DNA of 64,000 nucleotides. Source: Rhizobiales bacterium 2SD. Lineage in GTDB: Bacteria; Pseudomonadota; Alphaproteobacteria; Rhizobiales; Beijerinckiaceae. This document shows positions 34,712 to 42,576 of this stretch, piece after piece. The stretch spans positions 213,719 to 277,718 of the forward strand of contig SCMY01000008.1 in NCBI GenBank assembly GCA_005502805.1. Direction: 5' to 3'. The stretch's first letter is position 1, and each line of letters starts with the position of its first letter. The notes beneath the pieces are model-generated. The model had not been told where the DNA came from, did no database searches, and saw only the letters and a program-made list of their open reading frames with translations. A program made the translations under genes and the position numbers.

Positions 34712-35575
34712 ATGAGCGACCTCTTTCCGCCTTTCGAGCCCGAGCGCGTCGAGACCAAGCGTGCGCGCTTCAAGCCGATCCCGTTTCGGCTGATCGCGCC
34801 CAATGTCGTGACCCTGATCGCGCTCTGCCTCGGCCTGACGGCGATGCGGCTGGCGGTCGACGGCAAATTCGAATCGGCGACCATCTGCATTCTCGTCGCA
34901 GCGCTGCTCGACGGCATCGACGGGCGCCTCGCGCGCCTGCTCAAGGGCACCTCGCGTTTCGGCGCGGAACTCGATTCGCTTTCGGATTTCGTCTGTTTCG
35001 GCGTCGCCACCGGTTTCGTGCTCTGGACCTTCGTCCTGCACGACCTGCGTTCCTTCGGCTGGATCATCGTACTGACGCTGGCCTGCGCCATGGCGCTCAG
35101 GCTGGCGCGCTTCAACGTCATGATCGACGATCCCAATCGGCCGGAATGGCAGAAGAACTTCTTCGTCGGCATGCCGGCGCCAGCCGGTGCGATCACCGCG
35201 ATGCTGCCGTTCTATCTGCATTTCATCGGCGTTCCCGTGCAGGATTATGGCGCGCCCTTCGTCGGCCTCTACATCCTGTTCATCGCCTTCCTGACGATTT
35301 CGCGCATTCCCTGCTATGCCGGCAAGACCCTCGGCACCCGCGTCCCGCGCGACCAGGTGCTGCCGATATTCGTCGCTGTCGTGGTCATCGCCGGCCTGCT
35401 CTTCGCCTATCCGTTCGAGATGTTGGCGCTGGTCGTCGTCGCCTATCTCGGGCTGATTCCGGTCAGCGTCGCACGCTACCGCAAGCTGGAGCGCGAGCAT
35501 GCTGCAGCTGCGGCGCTGCCGACTGTTGCCGAGCCGGTGATCGACGCGCCGGCCGAAGCCGAACCGAAGGCCTAG
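34712..35575 (+). CDS. pssA: CDP-diacylglycerol-serine O-phosphatidyltransferase
   Basis: A 287-residue inner-membrane enzyme that makes phosphatidylserine, the substrate of Psd. The CDP-alcohol phosphotransferase signature D-G-x-D-G-R-x-A-R then G-x3-D-x3-D is seen in LDGIDGRLARLLKGTSRFG and ELDSLSDFVCFG. Seven or eight hydrophobic segments surround it. The C-terminal tail is Ala/Pro/Glu-rich and probably unfolded. It ends in a TAG that is part of a CTAG shared with the minus-strand phasin-like gene. Confidence 0.94.
   Translation: MSDLFPPFEPERVETKRARFKPIPFRLIAPNVVTLIALCLGLTAMRLAVDGKFESATICILVAALLDGIDGRLARLLKGTSRFGAELDSLSDFVCFGVATGFVLWTFVLHDLRSFGWIIVLTLACAMALRLARFNVMIDDPNRPEWQKNFFVGMPAPAGAITAMLPFYLHFIGVPVQDYGAPFVGLYILFIAFLTISRIPCYAGKTLGTRVPRDQVLPIFVAVVVIAGLLFAYPFEMLALVVVAYLGLIPVSVARYRKLEREHAAAAALPTVAEPVIDAPAEAEPKA
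35572..35575. other. Shared CTAG stop of two convergent genes
   Basis: CTAG at 35572-35575 ends pssA on the plus strand and the phasin-like gene on the minus strand; the two coding regions overlap by four bases. This is the third such pair in the window. Confidence 0.9.
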
Positions 35576-35952
35576 CGCGGCCGCCGCGCCAGCCGGCTGG
35601 CATTGGCGCGTGTGCGGCGCGAGAACGGCTCCAGCGTGCTGTGGACCGCCTTGGCGGTCGCTTCGCCGAGCCCGTTCGGGGTCAACGGGTTGAGCGCCAT
35701 GCTCCACCAGAACAGCGTCGCGGCATGGCCGATGGCGAAGCTGCTCTCCGCCATGGCCGCAGCCTTCTCGACCACGGCCTTGCTCGCCTCGCGCTGGCCT
35801 CTGGCATCGCCGAGCGCGCCCTTGGCCAGGATCGGCAGGCGCATCGCGATGGTGAGCCCGGCATCGACCTGCATTGCGACCATCTCGGTGAGCACGCTCT
35901 GCGCGTTCGCAGCCAGCGCGACAGTCGAGCTTGATCGAGTCCGTGACGCCAT
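35572..35952 (-). CDS. Phasin-like protein
   Basis: A 126-residue, nearly all-helical protein (TVALAANAQSVLTEMVAMQ, then EASKAVVEKAAAMAESSFAIG) with an Arg/Lys-rich C-terminus (RRTRANASRLARRPR). The pattern fits the alphaproteobacterial phasins that coat polyhydroxyalkanoate granules. The basic tail could add DNA or granule contact. The start is the ATG at 35952. It is convergent with pssA and shares a CTAG stop. The family call rests on pattern, not on a diagnostic residue. Confidence 0.6.
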   Translation of the reverse strand: MASRTRSSSTVALAANAQSVLTEMVAMQVDAGLTIAMRLPILAKGALGDARGQREASKAVVEKAAAMAESSFAIGHAATLFWWSMALNPLTPNGLGEATAKAVHSTLEPFSRRTRANASRLARRPR

Positions 35953-36228
35953 GGCGAAAACTCTCCGGTGACGAGAAGGGGGCCGCGCGGGCCAAGCCTC
36001 GCGAGCGCCGCCACACCCGCTTGTCGACTGTGGCAAGCTGAACAGTTTAGCACAATCCAAAGCAGCGCATGCCCGTGTTCGAAATTGTGTACAGTGCACA
36101 GGAGATGCAAGGCTTGCCCCGCGCCTCGGCGGGCTGGCCTCGGTCGCGAAAGAGGTTCCCTCCGCGCCGGAACATGCTCTAAAGCCTTGCAGGACATCCG
36201 CCCTCGACGCGCAGCGAGCCGATACGCT

Positions 36229-36879
36229 TTGAATCTCTTCAGCTCCCAGAAGCCGCCCGGCTGGCGGCCCAAGCTGGTCCTGGCCTCGGCCTCGCCGCGA
36301 CGCCTCGCTTTGCTCGAACAGGCCGGCCTCAAGCCCGATGCGCTGCTGCCTTCCGATCTCGACGAGAGTCCGTTGAAGGGCGAGCGCCCGCGCGACCTTG
36401 CCCGCCGGCTCGCCCGCGCCAAGGCCGAAGCGGGGCTTGCGGGGCTGAAAGGGCGCCCCGATCTCGAAGGCGCCTATATCATCGCTGCCGACACTGTCGT
36501 CGCTGTCGGCCGGCGCATTCTGCCCAAGGCCGAGATCGTCGACGAGGCCGCCGCCTGCCTGCGCCTGCTCTCCGGCCGGGCTCACCGGGTCTATACCGGC
36601 GTCGCGCTGGCGACGCCCTCGGGCGGCATCCGCGAGCGCATCGTCGAGACGCGCCTGCGCTTCAAGCGGCTCTCGAGCGACGATCTCGAAAACTACCTGG
36701 CCTCGGGCGAATGGCGCGGCAAGGCCGGCGCCTATGCCATCCAGGGCATCGCCGGCTCCTTCGTGGTCAAGCTCGTCGGCTCTTATACCGGCGTGGTCGG
36801 CCTGCCGCTCTACGAGACCGTCAACCTGCTCGGCGGCGAGGGTTTCCCGGTCCGCCTTGGCTGGCTGAATGTCGGCTGA
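36229..36879 (+). CDS. maf: Maf-like nucleotide pyrophosphatase
   Basis: A 216-residue protein. LVLASASPRRLALLEQAG is the Maf start motif S-x-S-x-R-R, and AYIIAADTVVAVGRRILPK, RAHRVYTGVALAT and EWRGKAGAYAIQGIAGSFV are the remaining conserved blocks. Maf/YhdE/YceF proteins hydrolyse non-canonical dNTPs and may affect septation. There is no ATG between the upstream stop-free region and the domain; the TTG at 36229 gives MNLFSSQKPPGWRPKLVLAS and is the best start. The long reading from 35968 is unlikely. Confidence 0.86.
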   Translation: MNLFSSQKPPGWRPKLVLASASPRRLALLEQAGLKPDALLPSDLDESPLKGERPRDLARRLARAKAEAGLAGLKGRPDLEGAYIIAADTVVAVGRRILPKAEIVDEAAACLRLLSGRAHRVYTGVALATPSGGIRERIVETRLRFKRLSSDDLENYLASGEWRGKAGAYAIQGIAGSFVVKLVGSYTGVVGLPLYETVNLLGGEGFPVRLGWLNVG

Positions 36880-36900
36880 GACCGGCGGCGCCTGATAGTC

Positions 36901-38328
36901 ATGATCCTGATCTGGCTCTCGCCGCTCATCCTGTTCCTTGGCCTGATCCTCTCAGGCCGCTCGGCTCTGATCGCCGGTACCTTCGGTACGATCTGCGCTG
37001 CTCTCGTCGCCTATGTCGCCGGTCCCAACCATCCGGACATTGCTGCGATCATCAGCCATTTCGCCGCCGGCGCCTGGATCGGCCTGCCGGCGGCGCTGGT
37101 CATCGTCGCCGGGCTCGCCTTCTCGCTCAGCCTGGAGAAGGCGAACGACGATGCCGATACAGGCAAACCCGAGCATGGCTCGCTCGCCGAAGCCTGCCTG
37201 TTGCGCGGACCCTTCTTGGAAACCACGACCGGCTTCGGTGTTGGCTATGTCGTCGCCGTCTCTGGCGCCCGTCGGCTCGGCGTCGACAAGGCGCCGGCGC
37301 TGGCGCTCGCCACCTTTAGCCAGATCCTGGTGCCCTGGGGCGCACTCGGCATCGGCACGCGGATCAGCGCCGATATTGCAGGTGTTTCGCTCACGGCGCT
37401 GATCTGGCGGATCGCGGTCGTGACGGCGCTGCTTGGCGCGGTGCTGCTGCCGCTGTTCTGGCGCCTGTCGCGACAGGCCGGCCTGCCGCCCGCGCTCGCC
37501 GACCGCCTCGAATGGGCCGGGCTGATCGCCCTGCTGATGGTGCTGCTCGTCGCCGCCAATCTCACTTTGCCGCTCGAGCTCGCCGCGATCGCGGCGCTGG
37601 CCCCGGTGATGCTGCTGCGCTTCCTGCGCGTGAAGGGCTTTGCGGGGCTCGACCGGGCGCTGCTCATCCGTCTCGCGCCCTATATCGCCCTCGTCGTCGC
37701 GCTGGCGCTCATGCGGCTGGTGCCGGCGATCCATGACCGGCTGGAGCACCCGTCCTTCAAGCCCTTCGCCGACACCTCGGCTTTCGCGCCGCTGCTCTCG
37801 CCGGCTCTGCCGCTCATTGTCATCGCGCTCGTCGTCGCCGTCCGCCGCGGCGGGACCAACCAGGCCACGGCCCTGATGAAGCTGACCTTGCAGCGGGCCG
37901 GGCGCGCGGCGCTGCTGACCTTCATGCTCGTCGGCATGGCCTGGATCATGGTCGGCTCCGGCCTCGCCGGCGGCATCGGCCTTGCCGTCAGCGGTGTGCT
38001 CGGTTCCTGGGCGGCCGGGATCGTGCCGGTCGCCGGCGCGCTCGGCGGCTATCTCACCGGCTCAAACACCGGCGCCGGCGCCGTCTCGATGCCGCTCGCC
38101 ACCGCACTGGTCCCTGCCGGCGAGGCACGGCTTGCGGTCATCGCCGCCGCTGTCGTCGCCGGCAGCCTGCTCACCGCGGTCAGCCCGGTCCGCGTCACCA
38201 TGGGCCAGGTGCTGATCAAAGCGAGCACAGGCGAGACCGGGCAGGCGCTGCGTGCGCTCTGGCCCTGGTTTGCGCTGGTCGTCGGCCTCACCACCGCCAT
38301 CGCTCTGGCGGCCGCGCAGCTCGCCTGA
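36901..38328 (+). CDS. L-lactate permease-like transporter
   Basis: A 475-residue protein with 12 or more hydrophobic segments. It carries two LldP-family signatures: LRGPFLETTTGFGVGY in the first half and LGGYLTGSNTGAGAVSMPLA in the second. LldP proteins take up lactate or glycolate with H+. This member is shorter than the roughly 550 residues of the E. coli protein, lacking some loops. It starts 21 bases after maf with no promoter evident between, so the two may share a transcript. Substrate is not proven. Confidence 0.85.
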   Translation: MILIWLSPLILFLGLILSGRSALIAGTFGTICAALVAYVAGPNHPDIAAIISHFAAGAWIGLPAALVIVAGLAFSLSLEKANDDADTGKPEHGSLAEACLLRGPFLETTTGFGVGYVVAVSGARRLGVDKAPALALATFSQILVPWGALGIGTRISADIAGVSLTALIWRIAVVTALLGAVLLPLFWRLSRQAGLPPALADRLEWAGLIALLMVLLVAANLTLPLELAAIAALAPVMLLRFLRVKGFAGLDRALLIRLAPYIALVVALALMRLVPAIHDRLEHPSFKPFADTSAFAPLLSPALPLIVIALVVAVRRGGTNQATALMKLTLQRAGRAALLTFMLVGMAWIMVGSGLAGGIGLAVSGVLGSWAAGIVPVAGALGGYLTGSNTGAGAVSMPLATALVPAGEARLAVIAAAVVAGSLLTAVSPVRVTMGQVLIKASTGETGQALRALWPWFALVVGLTTAIALAAAQLA

Positions 38329-38436
38329 GCGCGCCGAAGCGCATGCCGGCTTGCATGCCATGCGCTTGCTCAGGCCACCGCGAGTGCCGATGGTGACGCC
38401 GACAGCAAGCAAGCGCGCAGGGCAGGGAACACGGTT

Positions 38437-39261
38437 ATGACGAAACGTCTCGAAGGCAAGGTCGCGATCGTCGCGGGCGCGGGCTCGATCGGCCCGGGCT
38501 GGGGCAATGGCAAGGCGACCGCGACCGTGTTCGCCCGCGAGGGCGCCAGGGTCGTCTGTGCCGACCGCAACCTCGAGGCGGCGCAGGAGACGGCGAGCAT
38601 CATCGCCAGCGAAGGCGGCGAGGCCTTCGCGATCCGCACCGACGTCACCAGCGAGGACGATCTCGCGGCCCTCGTCGCGGCGACGCTCAAGGCCTATGGC
38701 CGCATCGACGTGCTCGACAACAATGTCGGCATCGCCGAGGTCGGCAGCGTCGTCGACCTGCCGCTGGAGACCTGGGAGCGCGTCTTCAGGGTCAACCTGA
38801 CCGGCTGCTTCCTGGCGATGAAGCACGTCATCCCGGTGATGCAGCGCCAGTTCGCTGAGAGCGGGCAGGGCGGCTCGATCATCAACATCTCCTCGATCGC
38901 CTCGATCCGCCACACCGGCGTGCCCTATGCCAGCTACGGCGCCAGCAAGGCGGCGATGAACCAGCTCACCCGCACCACCGCGGCGCAATACGCACCCGAG
39001 AAGATCCGCGTGAACGCCGTGCTGCCCGGGCTGATGAAGACGCCGATGGTCGAGCATTCGGCCGGGCTCGCCCAGACCTATGGCAAGGGCGACGTCGCCG
39101 CGATGTGGGCCAAGCGCGACTCGCAGGTGCCCATGGGCCATATGGGCGAGGCCTGGGACGTCGCCTGGGCGGCGCTCTTCCTTGCCAGCGACGAGGCGCG
39201 CTATGTCACCGGCATCGAGCTTCCAGTCGATGGTGGAGTGACCTTGCAATATGGCGCCTGA
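38437..39261 (+). CDS. Short-chain dehydrogenase/reductase
   Basis: A 274-residue SDR. The cofactor loop is the variant VAGAGSIGPGWGNGKATA, longer than the classical TGxxxGIG and shared by a subset of SDRs. The N-N-V-G motif (LDNNVGIAE), Ser in NISSIASI and YxxxK (YASYGASKAA) complete the catalytic set. The C-terminal LPVDGGVTLQYG is standard. The substrate is unknown; Asp in VCADRNLE suggests NAD(H). The stop overlaps the yacG frame by 11 bases. Confidence 0.9.
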   Translation: MTKRLEGKVAIVAGAGSIGPGWGNGKATATVFAREGARVVCADRNLEAAQETASIIASEGGEAFAIRTDVTSEDDLAALVAATLKAYGRIDVLDNNVGIAEVGSVVDLPLETWERVFRVNLTGCFLAMKHVIPVMQRQFAESGQGGSIINISSIASIRHTGVPYASYGASKAAMNQLTRTTAAQYAPEKIRVNAVLPGLMKTPMVEHSAGLAQTYGKGDVAAMWAKRDSQVPMGHMGEAWDVAWAALFLASDEARYVTGIELPVDGGVTLQYGA

Positions 39262-39460
39262 GCAACCCGAGAATCCTGCCCCGTCCGCGCGGCCCTGTCC
39301 GATCTGCGGCAAGCCTTCCGAGCCGCGCTTCAAGCCGTTCTGCTCGTCGCGCTGCGCCGATATCGACCTCGGCCGCTGGCTCAAGGGCAATTACGTGATT
39401 CCGGGCGAGCCGCTGGACGAGACCGAGGAAGCGCCGATGCGGCGCGACGAGGACGTCTGA
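39251..39460 (+). CDS. yacG: DNA gyrase inhibitor / zinc protein YacG
   Basis: A 69-residue protein with the four-Cys zinc site: C-P-I-C near residue 18, then F-C-S-S-R-C-A-D-I-D-L-G-R-W-L. YacG binds gyrase GyrB and blocks its ATPase activity. It often sits near maf and tRNA-Phe in alphaproteobacteria, and does so here. The start lies inside the end of the SDR gene (11-base overlap), which suggests coupled translation. The rest of the chain is acidic and Pro-rich. Confidence 0.88.
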   Translation: MAPEQPENPAPSARPCPICGKPSEPRFKPFCSSRCADIDLGRWLKGNYVIPGEPLDETEEAPMRRDEDV

Positions 39461-39468
39461 CATGGAAA

Positions 39469-39503
39469 GGCCCGGCGCATCCCTTTCGGGAGGACGCCGG
39501 GCC
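39469..39503 (+). terminator. Hairpin after yacG
   Basis: GGCCCGGCG (39469-39477) pairs with CGCCGGGCC (39495-39503) around a 17-base loop. It lies 8 bases after the yacG stop. No T-run follows, so it is a moderate call. Confidence 0.6.
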
Positions 39504-39899
39504 GTTCGCTGACCGGCCGCGCGACGGGTCAGGACTATCCGGAGGGCGCATCGCCCGAATTCCGCCTCCCGCGCGATCGAACTGCCGGTACATCCGCGGC
39601 TTGCTCGAGATCGGCGGTAGGCACGGCGCCATCGCTGGCGCCGCCGCATCAACCCGGGTACCGCGCTTTGGTTCCAGGACTTGTCAGCATCTGCGTTGTC
39701 AGCCGTGCCCGTGGTCGGGCCGGGCCGCACCGCAGTCGCGTCCGGCGCGGCAAAATGGCTGTGCCGGCCACGGTTTTCGCACCTTTGCGGGCCCGGATGA
39801 AATTTTCCCACCGGCAGGATCGTTTGTCGGCTGGACAGCCCGCGCCCATGCCTCTATATCGCCTCGCACCAACCGAAGCGCAGCGCGCTTCGCGGGAAT
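39504..39899. other. Non-coding interval before tRNA-Phe
   Basis: No credible gene is visible. The GC-rich stretch holds small inverted repeats (GGCGCC...GGCGCC near 39627). Its right end carries a promoter-like pair for tRNA-Phe, described separately. Confidence 0.5.
39832..39860 (+). promoter_or_regulatory. Candidate sigma-70 promoter of tRNA-Phe
   Basis: TGGACA (39832-39837) and TATATC (39855-39860) are separated by exactly 17 bases and lie 40 bases ahead of the tRNA. Both are near-consensus. Confidence 0.5.
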
Positions 39900-39975
39900 G
39901 CCCAGGTAGCTCAGTTGGTAGAGCATGCGACTGAAAATCGCAGTGTCGGTGGTTCGATTCCGCCCCTGGGCACCA
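39900..39975 (+). tRNA. tRNA-Phe (GAA)
   Basis: A 76-nt cloverleaf with encoded CCA. The acceptor stem is GCCCAGG/CCTGGGC, the D arm has GCTC..GAGC with loop AGTTGGTA, the anticodon stem is TGCGA/TCGCA around CTGAAAA with anticodon GAA, and the T arm is GGTGG-TTCGATT-CCGCC. Discriminator A, CCA at 39973-39975. A common target for island integration. Confidence 0.97.
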
Positions 39976-40281
39976 TTCTTTTGAAGTTTCAGTGCATTTT
40001 CAGCGCCTTGTGGTAGGTTCGCGAATTGGGTTTGCGAGCTGGGTGTTCCACCTGTTGGACGCAGAAACCTTTCTCGTTCCGCATTCGGTCCGCATGGTCC
40101 GGCCAGCATCAGTCGACGGCTCAAGCCCCATGGGTCGAGCGGCGGTCCCATCCGCACTCTGAACGGCCAGCTTGTCCTGCCACTGCGATCATCGATGGCA
40201 AGGCATCCCTCAAATGTATGAGTTCAAGCCGCCGGCTCCAAGGTATGTCGGGGGATGCCTATCATCAGGGGAGCTGCCGCA
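39976..40281. other. Non-coding interval after tRNA-Phe
   Basis: No gene is supported between the tRNA and the Tae4-like gene. Base composition drops from GC-rich toward AT-rich over the right half. No integrase and no copy of the tRNA end was seen. Confidence 0.5.
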
Positions 40282-40764
40282 ATGAACACGTTTCATTTTC
40301 ATACCCTGGCTTTCTATACCCCCAATGACAAGTTGACGGGCGATCTCAAGAGAGGGTTTGAGGGAATACAGGGCACATCTTGTTGTTATAGATTGAGCTA
40401 TGGTTTGAATATGAGCGGATATGTGCTTCCGGGGCAGAGTTTCCGTCGAAACCCTACGCATAGAGCAACTATAGATGGTAAGAAATGGAATTTTCATCTG
40501 GTTGTTGATGAAATAGAGTACTTTTTGGATCATGAATTGAAGTGGTCGTATGAAAATATATCTCACGAAAACGGAAAGAAACTAAAACAGGCAGATATGA
40601 TAAATAATATCGGTGGTAAATTTGGCGTCATCCTGTTTTGGGTCGAGCCATATGGGCTGCATGTCGATCTTTGGCGAGGGAATAAGCTGCATCGAAAAGG
40701 TATGTCGCTGAATATGTTTGGTGACTCGAAGTCCGTGTGGCTCTACGAAACATCACGGCATTAG
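40282..40764 (+). CDS. Tae4-type type VI secretion amidase effector (orphan)
   Basis: A 160-residue protein without signal peptide, with the Tae4 (NlpC/P60-like) layout. GTSCCYRLSYGLNMSGY holds the catalytic Cys (C34, aligned with the C-P-I-R-M-S-Y of known Tae4). WNFHLVVDEIEYFLDHEL follows. The acid/base pair lies in YGLHVDLWRGNKLH (H127, D129), and WLYETS is the final strand. Tae4 enzymes cut the gamma-D-Glu-mDAP bond of target-cell peptidoglycan when injected by a T6SS. The gene is visibly AT-rich compared with both neighbours, stands alone 306 bases from tRNA-Phe, and has no Tai4-like immunity gene or VgrG beside it. The ATG has GGGGAG ahead of it. Confidence 0.8.
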   Translation: MNTFHFHTLAFYTPNDKLTGDLKRGFEGIQGTSCCYRLSYGLNMSGYVLPGQSFRRNPTHRATIDGKKWNFHLVVDEIEYFLDHELKWSYENISHENGKKLKQADMINNIGGKFGVILFWVEPYGLHVDLWRGNKLHRKGMSLNMFGDSKSVWLYETSRH

Positions 40765-40796
40765 CTTTCGCTTTTTTGGGTCTCACAGCTGCACAG

Positions 40797-40988
40797 CTAA
40801 TCCATTGGATCCTTCCAATCCGACATGAAGGAATGCGGCTTGCGCTGGTTCCGCGCCTTGCTCCTGTAAGGCGAGTTTCTGAACAGCCATAGGGCGAGGA
40901 TCAACCCGCCGAAAACAGCGATCGGGATCACGTCTGCGAGGCTCATCCCGCAATGGGAGCATGCCGATGCGGGTAACGCGTCCTTCAT
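40797..40988 (-). CDS. Small single-span membrane protein
   Basis: A 63-residue frame with one hydrophobic span (DVIPIAVFGGLILALWLF) after a CSHC pair, then a strongly basic tail (RSKARNQRKPH). The start could also be the internal Met at MSLADVIP. No family is recognised. It is not convincing as a Tae4 immunity protein: it has no signal peptide and is far shorter than Tai4. Confidence 0.4.
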   Translation of the reverse strand: MKDALPASACSHCGMSLADVIPIAVFGGLILALWLFRNSPYRSKARNQRKPHSFMSDWKDPMD

Positions 40989-41034
40989 ATGAAGGGTGCT
41001 TCCACCCGGCTGCTCGAGGCCACTGATCCGGAAG

Positions 41035-41319
41035 TCAACCCAACCGCCGATCCCGCTCATCGACGATCCGCTCGATGATCTCCCGATGCTCGGCCAGCAG
41101 CTGCTGCAGCGGCCCCATGGCCCGGAACGCCCGCTGGTCCTGCTCTTCCTCGCCTTGCTCTTCCCAGTTGGCGATCGCCGCGTCGGCGGCGTCGAGGTGA
41201 TCGGCTGACAGAGCGGGCGGCGGCGGGGCGCCGGCTTCCTCGACGAGGCGCCTGGCGATCTCATGTCGCAGCTCCTCCTCGCGTTGGAGCATGGGCTCGA
41301 GCGGGTCGGTATAGGGCAT
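41035..41319 (-). CDS. Helical hypothetical protein
   Basis: A 94-residue, charged and probably alpha-helical protein (MPYTDPLEPMLQREEELRHE, then GPLQQLLAEHREIIERIVDERDRRLG). The Met at 41319 has AAGG in front of it, which decides against the longer 41346 start. No domain is recognised; the two helical blocks could pair as a hairpin. It is divergent from the MgtC-family gene 111 bases away. Confidence 0.6.
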   Translation of the reverse strand: MPYTDPLEPMLQREEELRHEIARRLVEEAGAPPPPALSADHLDAADAAIANWEEQGEEEQDQRAFRAMGPLQQLLAEHREIIERIVDERDRRLG

Positions 41320-41430
41320 CTGTCGAACCTTGCTTTGAACCGGCAATCTCGGTCGCCGGCAGCATGCGCGGCAACACCTTGCTTCCTCGCGCGTTCACGC
41401 CCCACGGGCAATCGCTGCGGGGAGGGCGGG

Positions 41431-41916
41431 ATGAGCATCACCGGCATGAGCTTCGACATCTGGGGCGAGATCGATCTGCTGCTGCGGCTGCTGGCCGGGA
41501 TGGCGGCCGGGATCGTCGTCGGCTGGGAACGCACCGGCCGGCAGCGCGCCGCCGGCATCCGCACCTTCGGCCTCGTCGGCCTCGGCACCGCCGCCGCCGC
41601 GACCATCTTCAGCGAGCCGGATCAGGTCGACGCCGCCAGCCGCGTCGTGCAGGGGCTGGTCACCGGCATCGGCTTTCTGGGCGCCGGCGTCATCGTGCTG
41701 CGCAAGGGGCATACGACGCCGCAGGGCCTGACCACGGCGGCGGCGATCTGGGTCACCGCCGCGCTCGGCTGCGCCGCCGGGCTCGGCGACCATGCGATCG
41801 TCCTATCGGCGACCGTGCTCGCCTTGGGGCTGCTGATCATCGATCATTCGATCGAGCGCCGGGCCGGGCGGCCGGCGCCGCCAGCGGAGGGTAGCGGCAG
41901 CGAGGAAACCGGCTGA
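41431..41916 (+). CDS. MgtC/SapB family membrane protein
   Basis: A 161-residue inner-membrane protein. The MgtC core is LAGMAAGIVVGWERTGRQRAAGIRTFGLVGLG, with the Glu-Arg and GIRT motif, followed by TGIGFLGAGVIV and GLTTAAAIWVTAALG. Members regulate the F1Fo ATP synthase or contribute to Mg2+/acid adaptation; this one lacks the C-terminal soluble domain of full MgtC. It starts at 41431 after GGGAGGGCGGG. Confidence 0.88.
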   Translation: MSITGMSFDIWGEIDLLLRLLAGMAAGIVVGWERTGRQRAAGIRTFGLVGLGTAAAATIFSEPDQVDAASRVVQGLVTGIGFLGAGVIVLRKGHTTPQGLTTAAAIWVTAALGCAAGLGDHAIVLSATVLALGLLIIDHSIERRAGRPAPPAEGSGSEETG

Positions 41917-41995
41917 TGCTGCGGGTTGCTGGTGCTCCCGTTGGAGCGCGCGTTCAGGCAGAATGCCTATCGAGAGCAAGGCGAGGACTGAAGCA

Positions 41996-42421
41996 ATGGC
42001 ACGTGCGACGATCCCGGCAGCCTTGGCCGTCCTGCTGCTCGCTGCTCCCGCAGCCGCCCAGATCGGCACGCCGGGCAATGCGCCGCTGGCGCCGGGCGGA
42101 CCGCGCCAGGGGCTGGGGCCGCCTTCGATCTTCGATCATCAGCCCGATATCAGGTTGCATGCGCCGGGGCCCGGAGGCCTGCCCGGCGCCGGACCTCCGG
42201 TCGATTATGGCGGCACGCCGCGGAGCGCGCCGCGCTCGTCGAATCCGATCTACATGCCGCGCTACGGGGCGGTGGATGATCCGGCGCCCCGGCGAGCCAT
42301 CGTCGCCTATTGCAAGACCCCGCGCCGGGCCTGCGCCGCCCCGAGCCGGGCGCGCGCCGGCGCGGTCTGCTCCTGCCGCCTGCCGAACGGGGCACGGCAG
42401 CGCGGGCGCGTCGTCCGCTGA
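41996..42421 (+). CDS. Secreted Pro/Gly/Arg-rich small protein
   Basis: A 141-residue protein with signal peptide MARATIPAALAVLLLAAPAAAQ and a mature part dominated by Pro, Gly and Arg (LAPGGPRQGLGPPS, HAPGPGGLPGAGPP), ending with a Cys-rich piece (YCKTPRRACAAPS, VCSCRLPNG). It is probably unstructured apart from the C-terminal Cys loop. Function unknown. A hairpin follows about 75 bases on. Confidence 0.6.
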   Translation: MARATIPAALAVLLLAAPAAAQIGTPGNAPLAPGGPRQGLGPPSIFDHQPDIRLHAPGPGGLPGAGPPVDYGGTPRSAPRSSNPIYMPRYGAVDDPAPRRAIVAYCKTPRRACAAPSRARAGAVCSCRLPNGARQRGRVVR

Positions 42422-42496
42422 TCTGTTCGGGAGGTCGCCATCGTCGCTTCGCCCGCTCGGGATGCGACCGTCGGATGCGCGGAACATATGCGGGAT

Positions 42497-42532
42497 GCGG
42501 ACCACGCTCTCCGCAGCGGGGGCGTGGTCCGC
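42497..42532. terminator. Hairpin between convergent genes
   Basis: GCGGACCACG (42497-42506) pairs with CGTGGTCCGC (42523-42532), a perfect 10-bp stem with a 16-base loop. It lies between the gene ending at 42421 and the minus-strand gene ending at 42577. Confidence 0.65.
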
Positions 42533-42576
42533 ACGCCTTGCCCCGACTCAGGCAGGGCTGCTGGGCGGCAGCGTGA

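Noticed and set aside
33869..36016. A 715-codon open frame on the minus strand over psd and pssA
   Set aside because: It is antisense to two clearly conserved enzymes and has the low-complexity Arg/Asp/His composition expected of a GC-rich shadow frame.
40797..40988. Small membrane ORF considered as the immunity partner of the Tae4-like gene
   Set aside because: It lacks a signal peptide, is on the opposite strand, and is much shorter than Tai4; nothing links it to the toxin.
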